Source: VGKP01 sp964647695 (GTDB taxonomy: Archaea; Nanobdellota; Nanobdellia; Pacearchaeales; GW2011-AR1). Taken from it: a DNA stretch of 9,598 nucleotides. Position numbers and translations under genes: made by a program. The notes below the pieces were generated by a model, which worked only from the letters and a program-made list of their open reading frames with translations, did not search any database and was not told where the DNA came from. The DNA is taken from NCBI GenBank assembly GCA_964647695.1, contig CAZYIS010000014.1, positions 1 through 9,598 on the forward strand, written 5' to 3'. Shown piece after piece: positions 5,424 through 9,598 of this stretch. Position 1 is the stretch's first letter, and every line of letters starts with the position of its first letter.

Positions 5424-6287
5424 ATGTTAGAAATGCTTGTTAATCCGAAAAAGGCCGAAAGGAGACCTTGGGAAATGCTCATAGTAGGATTCTTCTATTC
5501 TTCTCTTGCTTTGCTTCTCGTAAATCTTGCCTTTGGTAAGGATGCCATTCTTTCCCAGTATTCCGGAATTCTAGTCGTGACTTTTACCGTAATGTTTTCA
5601 ACTCCTTTCATTTATTATACCATAAAATTAGAAGAAAACAGAATAAATCCCAAATCCGGTTCAGTGTCCTTGCTCTATGAACACCGAAATGCCATCTATG
5701 CATTCCTATTTTTATTTGTAGGATTTCTAATTGCATTTTCTCTCTGGTATATTATCTTCGCCCCCGTAGAATCTTTCAAACCCCAAATAGAAACCTACTG
5801 CGCCATCAACAAACCTTCAACTTTCAATGATTGCACTGCTCAGTATGGTATAAAACAATCATCCTATTCCACTGCTGCCGTAGCCAGTGCCAAAGATCAT
5901 CTAATTCTTATTTTCACAAATAATATCTATGTACTTATTTTTACCCTCATATTTTCTCTAATCTTTGGCGCCGGAGCTATTTTCGTTCTGGTCTGGAATG
6001 CGTCAGTCATTGCCGCAGCAATAGGCATATTTTCCAAATTGGATATTTCTGCTCTACCTCTAGGTTTCTTTAGATACATGGCCATTCATGGAATGTTAGA
6101 AATTGCAGCCTATTTCATAGTTGCTCTGGCTGGAGGTTTAGTCTCCATAGCCGTAATAAAGCATGAATTCGGAACCGAAAAATTCTGGGAAGTTCTACAG
6201 GATTCATTAAACCTAATAATTCTAGCAGTCATAATACTTTTCGTTGCCGCAGTTCTAGAAGTTTTCGTAACTCCTTTGATATTCTAA
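5424..6287 (+). CDS. SpoIIM-like (stage II sporulation protein M family) membrane protein
   Basis: Integral membrane protein of 287 residues. Hydrophobic segments at about 18-37, 45-67, 91-113, 162-190, 190-205, 216-245 and 262-286 suggest six or seven helices. The family assignment rests on the conserved core: FTNN (164-167) leading a long helix, WN (191-192), and IHGMLEIAAY (221-230), the HG-xLE motif typical of SpoIIM/DUF95 proteins, followed by a Gly-rich helix AGGLVSIAV. A hydrophilic loop of about 45 residues (115-159) carries two Cys (C126, C137) that could form a disulfide if external. Archaea do not sporulate. In SpoIIM homologues elsewhere a role in membrane remodelling or transport is suspected but not established, so I give no function. 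Its codons look somewhat richer in C than those of its neighbours. The start is supported by a TATA box about 26 nt upstream; no Shine-Dalgarno. Confidence 0.82.
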   Translation: MLEMLVNPKKAERRPWEMLIVGFFYSSLALLLVNLAFGKDAILSQYSGILVVTFTVMFSTPFIYYTIKLEENRINPKSGSVSLLYEHRNAIYAFLFLFVGFLIAFSLWYIIFAPVESFKPQIETYCAINKPSTFNDCTAQYGIKQSSYSTAAVASAKDHLILIFTNNIYVLIFTLIFSLIFGAGAIFVLVWNASVIAAAIGIFSKLDISALPLGFFRYMAIHGMLEIAAYFIVALAGGLVSIAVIKHEFGTEKFWEVLQDSLNLIILAVIILFVAAVLEVFVTPLIF

Positions 6288-6308
6288 TTCTAAGTAAACT
6301 TTAAACAT

Positions 6309-6325
6309 CAAAAACATAGTTTTTG
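6309..6325 (+). terminator. Hairpin with T run after the SpoIIM-like gene
   Basis: CAAAAAC-ATA-GTTTTTG forms a perfect 7-bp stem with a 3-nt loop, 22 nt after the stop codon, ending in T5 on the plus strand. The position suggests a transcription terminator for the preceding gene. The stem is A/T-rich, so this is only a candidate. Confidence 0.4.
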
Positions 6326-6329
6326 TGGC

Positions 6330-6355
6330 TTAAAGATTGTTTTCACAATCTTTAA
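6330..6355. promoter_or_regulatory. 11-bp hairpin overlapping the promoter of the GPT-like gene
   Basis: TTAAAGATTGT, a TTTC loop and ACAATCTTTAA form a perfect 11-bp inverted repeat. Its right arm runs into the TTTAAATA box proposed for the next gene. It lies 5 nt after the first hairpin (6309-6325) and is followed by a T7-containing stretch. It could be part of a double terminator or an operator covering the TATA box; the sequence does not decide. Confidence 0.45.
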
Positions 6356-6358
6356 ATA
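6351..6358 (+). promoter_or_regulatory. TATA box of the GPT-like gene
   Basis: TTTAAATA is centred about 30 nt upstream of the ATG at 6385, giving a leaderless or nearly leaderless mRNA. No Shine-Dalgarno motif precedes the ATG (the preceding bases are T-rich, then TCCC). Confidence 0.45.
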
Positions 6359-6384
6359 TCCATTAATCTTTTTTTAATTATCCC

Positions 6385-7395
6385 ATGATATTAGAAACTA
6401 TTTTAGTAATCCTCGTATTTTTGTTTTCATTCCTAATTAGTTTAAACCTCACCAAATGGTGGATTAAAGTTGCTAGAATCAATGATCTGATTGGAAGAGA
6501 CATGAATAAACATTCTAGACCTGAAGTTGCCGAAGCCGGAGGAATTGCAGCCATAGTTTCCATAATCATTTCAATTTTATTATACATATTCATTAAAACA
6601 TTTATCCTCAATTCCAATAGTAATTTAATTCAAATTCTAACTCTTCTAATTACTCTTCTAATGGCGGGATTCATAGGTTTCATTGATGATATACTCGGCT
6701 GGAAGAAAGGATTAAAGCAATGGCAAAAATTGTTATTGACTCTTCCAATTGCCATACCTCTAATCGTAATAAATGCTGGAACCCATGCAGTGAATATTCC
6801 ATTTTTAGGAGCCATTAATTTTGGTCTAATCTATCCTTTGGTTCTAATTCCTATCGCCATTATGGGCACCACCAATGGATTTAATATTCTAGCCGGATAC
6901 AATGGTCTAGAAGCAGGTCTAGGAGTTTTAATTTTCGCTTTCCTCGGAATCCTTACCTTCTTCCTAGGACAAACCTGGTTGTCTTTAATTGCTCTAATAA
7001 TTCTAGGTTCTCTTCTAGGATTCCTAACCCTAAACAAATATCCTTCCAAAGTATTTCCTGGAGATTCTCTAACCTATTCTCTAGGGGCGCTAATAGGCTG
7101 TTTTGCAATTCTAGGAAACATAGAAAAGATAGCTCTTATTTTGTTTATTCCATTTATAATTGAAGGAATTCTTAAATTAAGAAGCAGATTAAAAGCAGAA
7201 AACTTCGGAAAAACCAGTAAAGATAATTCTCTTGACGCACCCTACAAGAAGATTTTCAGCCTTACTCATTTAGCAATTATAATTCTAAAAAAGATTAAAC
7301 CTTCCCACAAGGTTTATGAAAAAGACGTGGTTAATTTACTATGGGGATTTGAAGCATTAATTATTATATTGGCTGCTTTTATTTACAATATTTAG
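6385..7395 (+). CDS. GPT/MraY-family glycosyltransferase (dolichyl-phosphate GlcNAc-1-phosphate transferase-like)
   Basis: Multi-spanning membrane enzyme of the polyprenyl-phosphate N-acetylhexosamine-1-phosphate transferase family (GT4), 336 residues with about ten hydrophobic segments. It would transfer a sugar-1-phosphate from a UDP-sugar to dolichyl phosphate, the first step of lipid-linked glycan assembly. Motifs: IGRDMNK (36-42) and EAGG (50-53), the eukaryote/archaea-like form; the metal/catalytic DD in GFIDDILG (98-105); NILAGYNGLEAG (167-178); FPGD (224-227); and the cytoplasmic SRLKAENFGK region (267-276). This pattern resembles eukaryotic ALG7 and archaeal AglH more than bacterial MraY. 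The exact sugar (GlcNAc or another) cannot be read from the sequence. It sits directly before aglB on the same strand (50-nt gap), consistent with one N-glycosylation locus, though each gene has its own TATA-like box. Confidence 0.9.
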   Translation: MILETILVILVFLFSFLISLNLTKWWIKVARINDLIGRDMNKHSRPEVAEAGGIAAIVSIIISILLYIFIKTFILNSNSNLIQILTLLITLLMAGFIGFIDDILGWKKGLKQWQKLLLTLPIAIPLIVINAGTHAVNIPFLGAINFGLIYPLVLIPIAIMGTTNGFNILAGYNGLEAGLGVLIFAFLGILTFFLGQTWLSLIALIILGSLLGFLTLNKYPSKVFPGDSLTYSLGALIGCFAILGNIEKIALILFIPFIIEGILKLRSRLKAENFGKTSKDNSLDAPYKKIFSLTHLAIIILKKIKPSHKVYEKDVVNLLWGFEALIIILAAFIYNI

Positions 7396-7416
7396 AAGTA
7401 AAATAAATTCATAAGG

Positions 7417-7425
7417 TTTTTAAAA
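7417..7425 (+). promoter_or_regulatory. TATA box of aglB
   Basis: TTTTTAAAA is centred about 25 nt upstream of the aglB ATG at 7446, again at leaderless distance. AAAAGGAA just after it is purine-rich but about 16 nt from the ATG, too far for a good Shine-Dalgarno site. Confidence 0.5.
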
Positions 7426-7445
7426 GGAATTTATCTAGCTAAAAT

Positions 7446-9598
7446 ATGAGTGATTCAATTAATATCGATAAAAAGAAGATAATTAATTTCTTTAAAGATA
7501 ATAAAGTTCAGATTGTTTTAACAGCTATACTTTTTTTAATTATCCTAATAAGTTCATTCGATATCAGACTTTCAAATTTACCTCTTCTAAAAGACAAGAC
7601 CAGCGGCAAATATATTTCTACAGACTTAGATTCGCTTTATTTTTATCGGGAAGCCCAGACTATTTTAACTAACGGGCATCTTCCAGTAGTAGATATTTTA
7701 AGAGCTCCAGTTCAAAATACTACTTGGATACCTGAAACTCTACCCTATGTATTAGTCGGCCTTTACAAAGTTATTACTTTATTTTCTCCATCCATGACTT
7801 TTGATTATTTTGCAGCAATATCAGGTCCTATAATTTATGGTTTTGGTCTAATAATTTTCTTTTTTCTTTGTTTTCTGTTAACAAAATCAAAAACTGCCAG
7901 CTTAATATCTGTAACCATACTTGCTTATGCTCCTATGTATTTATTTAGAACTAGCGCAGGATTTTATGATCACGATCATCTAGGAGTCACATTTCTATTT
8001 ATATTTTTATTAGTACTAGTCTTAGCCTTAAGAAAATTAGAAAATGGGTACAAAGAAGCCATATTAGGAGGAATAGCTATTGGAATTGCAACCGCAGCAG
8101 TATTAACCAGTTGGGGCGGAGCAATAACATTCGTCGTTGCAGTATTTCCTTTAACTTGCCTATTATATTATTTAATTCATAATACTGATGGTAAAAAGTT
8201 TTTAACATTCTATTTTATTTGGATTATTTTCAGTGAAGTATCCATAAGATTATCTGGTTTTGGTTATGGTGGAATACTCTCTAGAATGTTCGAATCCTAT
8301 GGTCTTATGATTCCTTTAGTATTGATCTTTGTAATAGTGGATACTATAACTCCTTATCTAAGAGCAAAAATCGGAATTAATCATACTCATAGGGATAGAA
8401 TTTATGGAATTTGTGCAACCATAGTATTGGGCCTCTTGGTTTTAATTTTAATAGGTAAAAATCCTATTGTATTATTAAGTGATGCCTGGTCCAGACTTAT
8501 ATTCCCATTTTTTGGAAGTTTTTCAAATAAAGTTTCTGCAACCGTAGCTGAAAATTCTCAACCTTATGTAGTTGATGTAATTGGGCAAACAGGTAAATGG
8601 GTCTTTTGGTTGTTCATTGCAGGATTAGCAGTACTTTCATTTCAAATAGGTAAAAGCATACAATCAAATAAATATAAATTGATCTTTATTTCATCGGAAC
8701 TTCTTATTTTTGCAGGAGTTTTATTCTCTAGATTTTCAAGCAATAGTATTCTAAATGGAGAAAATTTATTAAGTCAAGCATTTTATCTCATTGGCGCTCT
8801 TTATTTCTTTATAAGTTTAATCTATATCTCATCAAAAGAAAAAATAAAAGTAGATATAGAATTATTAATATTATTCGCAATCGCAGTAGTGCTAGCAATA
8901 AATCTTAGAGCAGCATCAAGAAGCTTTTTCTTAATAATTCCATTTATCTGCTTATTAATAGGTTATTTAGTCAAAGAATTTTTTCAATATATAAAAAATA
9001 AGGATATATTAGGAAAGAATACTAAATTTATAGCTATAGGTATAGTTATCATATTATTATATCTTATACTATTCGGAATACCTAAAACTAGTACTTATGG
9101 TGAATATCAAATATTTGCTGCATCAGCAAGTCAACTAGGTCCGTCCGCAAATTCACAATGGCAAGATATGATGGGTTGGATAAGAAATAATACTACTCCA
9201 AATGCTCTTTTTGTTCATTGGTGGGATTATGGTTACTTTATACAAACACTAGGAGAAAGACCAACCGTTACTGATGGAGGTCATGCTGGGGGTGGAACTA
9301 GTGGAGATCACTATATTGGTAGATATATTTTAACAACTACTAATCCCAAAACAGCCTATAGTTTTATGAAGACCTTAAATGTATCCTATCTATTAATCGA
9401 TCCAACCGATATGAGCAAATACTCTGCTTTTTCTGAAATAGGAAGTAATGATTCATGGGATCGAGTTTCTCAAGGAATAGTTAGTGGTACAGTAGCTACA
9501 CAATACGATTTAGAAAGTTCAGATGGTATAGACCGAACCTATAATATACAGGTTCGGTCTATACCATCTGAACTTTCTAAATCGTATTGTGTAGCTAC
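7446..9598 (+). CDS. aglB: Oligosaccharyltransferase AglB (STT3 family), 3'-partial
   Basis: Membrane oligosaccharyltransferase that moves a dolichol-linked glycan onto Asn in N-X-S/T sequons of exported proteins such as S-layer subunits. Frame is open from ATG 7446 to the window edge (717 codons), no stop. Motifs seen: first external-loop Asp in DLDSLYFYR (D62, with D60), second metal motif GFYDHDH (D175, D177), TVAE (366-369, the TIXE-type Glu369), INLRAASR before the last helices, and the signature WWDYGY (592-597) followed by TDGGHAGGG in the soluble C-terminal domain. About 13 membrane helices are expected before residue 550, and many hydrophobic segments are visible. The C-terminal DK/MI motif lies beyond the end, so roughly 150-250 residues are missing. 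Sequence after about 9540 mirrors the preceding 49 bases and should not be trusted as coding. Confidence 0.93.
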   Translation, partial: MSDSINIDKKKIINFFKDNKVQIVLTAILFLIILISSFDIRLSNLPLLKDKTSGKYISTDLDSLYFYREAQTILTNGHLPVVDILRAPVQNTTWIPETLPYVLVGLYKVITLFSPSMTFDYFAAISGPIIYGFGLIIFFFLCFLLTKSKTASLISVTILAYAPMYLFRTSAGFYDHDHLGVTFLFIFLLVLVLALRKLENGYKEAILGGIAIGIATAAVLTSWGGAITFVVAVFPLTCLLYYLIHNTDGKKFLTFYFIWIIFSEVSIRLSGFGYGGILSRMFESYGLMIPLVLIFVIVDTITPYLRAKIGINHTHRDRIYGICATIVLGLLVLILIGKNPIVLLSDAWSRLIFPFFGSFSNKVSATVAENSQPYVVDVIGQTGKWVFWLFIAGLAVLSFQIGKSIQSNKYKLIFISSELLIFAGVLFSRFSSNSILNGENLLSQAFYLIGALYFFISLIYISSKEKIKVDIELLILFAIAVVLAINLRAASRSFFLIIPFICLLIGYLVKEFFQYIKNKDILGKNTKFIAIGIVIILLYLILFGIPKTSTYGEYQIFAASASQLGPSANSQWQDMMGWIRNNTTPNALFVHWWDYGYFIQTLGERPTVTDGGHAGGGTSGDHYIGRYILTTTNPKTAYSFMKTLNVSYLLIDPTDMSKYSAFSEIGSNDSWDRVSQGIVSGTVATQYDLESSDGIDRTYNIQVRSIPSELSKSYCVA
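9492..9598. repeat. Perfect 49-bp inverted repeat at the window end (probable artefact)
   Basis: Bases 9492-9540 are the exact reverse complement of 9550-9598, separated by 9 nt (ATAATATAC). The left arm is the normal in-frame continuation of aglB (codons 683-699); the right arm is the same bases reversed and reaches exactly the last base. A flawless long hairpin inside a catalytic-domain coding region at a sequence end is typical of fold-back chimeras from amplification or of assembly-graph turn-around. A natural palindrome is the less likely alternative. Confidence 0.9.

Noticed and set aside
5424..6287. SpoIIM-like gene as evidence of a sporulating bacterium
   Set aside because: The family occurs widely in non-sporulating organisms including archaea, and AglB, the archaeal aldolase and the archaeal isomerase point to an archaeon.
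6378..7049. Minus-strand ORFs of 61-79 residues opposite the GPT-like gene
   Set aside because: Reverse-complement shadows of membrane-helix codons; no motifs, promoters or ribosome sites.
9492..9598. Terminal inverted repeat as a transposon end, telomere or recombination site
   Set aside because: The arms are ordinary in-frame aglB codons with no transposase, target duplication or integrase nearby. An assembly or amplification fold-back explains it better.
1..9598. Possible CRISPR array, tRNA/rRNA gene, insertion sequence or toxin-antitoxin system
   Set aside because: All intergenic gaps are under about 170 nt, none shows direct-repeat spacing or a cloverleaf-like sequence, and no transposase, nuclease or antitoxin motif was seen.

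Overview
The window is AT-rich and gene-dense and looks like part of a DPANN archaeal genome (Woesearchaeota/Pacearchaeota/Nanoarchaeota-like). This placement is inferred from protein sequences, not from a search. The archaeal signals are an AglB/STT3 oligosaccharyltransferase, a eukaryote-like GlcNAc-1-phosphate transferase, a short archaeal triosephosphate isomerase, a DhnA-type class I aldolase, an archaeal phosphoglycerate kinase, and TATA boxes about 25 nt upstream of start codons. Alongside these sit proteins of bacterial character: a queuosine-type tRNA-guanine transglycosylase, RpiB and ribulose-phosphate 3-epimerase.

Layout. Bases 40-1221 (+) encode phosphoglycerate kinase, which converges on a tRNA-guanine transglycosylase (1239-2366, -). 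A palindromic promoter region (about 2367-2430) separates the latter from a divergent 39-residue micro-gene (2431-2550, +), whose end overlaps the end of rpe. Bases 5336-2533 (-) carry a tight carbon-metabolism cluster, in transcription order: class I fructose-bisphosphate aldolase, triosephosphate isomerase, an unknown two-helix membrane protein, RpiB and Rpe. The last four genes are spaced by 1 nt or overlap by 4 nt. Divergently, bases 5424-9598 (+) carry a SpoIIM-family membrane protein, a GPT/MraY-family glycosyltransferase and a partial AglB. The sequence ends in a perfect 49-bp inverted repeat inside aglB that is most likely an assembly or amplification artefact.

How the genes fit together. 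Aldolase, triosephosphate isomerase and phosphoglycerate kinase cover lower glycolysis/gluconeogenesis around triose phosphate (the glyceraldehyde-3-phosphate dehydrogenase step is not here). RpiB and Rpe interconvert the pentose phosphates of the non-oxidative pentose phosphate pathway, so the minus-strand cluster is a combined hexose/triose/pentose module. The GPT-like enzyme would start a dolichol-linked glycan and AglB would transfer it to Asn-X-Ser/Thr sites, so the right third is an N-glycosylation locus.

Regulation visible in sequence. Genes that appear to start transcripts (39-aa gene, tgt, aldolase, spoIIM-like, GPT-like, aglB) have a TATA-like box about 23-31 nt before the ATG and little or no Shine-Dalgarno sequence, implying leaderless mRNAs. 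pgk, tpiA and rpiB have clear Shine-Dalgarno motifs. I see no rRNA, tRNA, CRISPR array, insertion sequence or defence system. The points most worth checking are the bacterial-type TGT with an altered base-binding pocket, the micro-gene, the uncharacterised membrane gene inside the sugar-phosphate operon, and the terminal inverted repeat.
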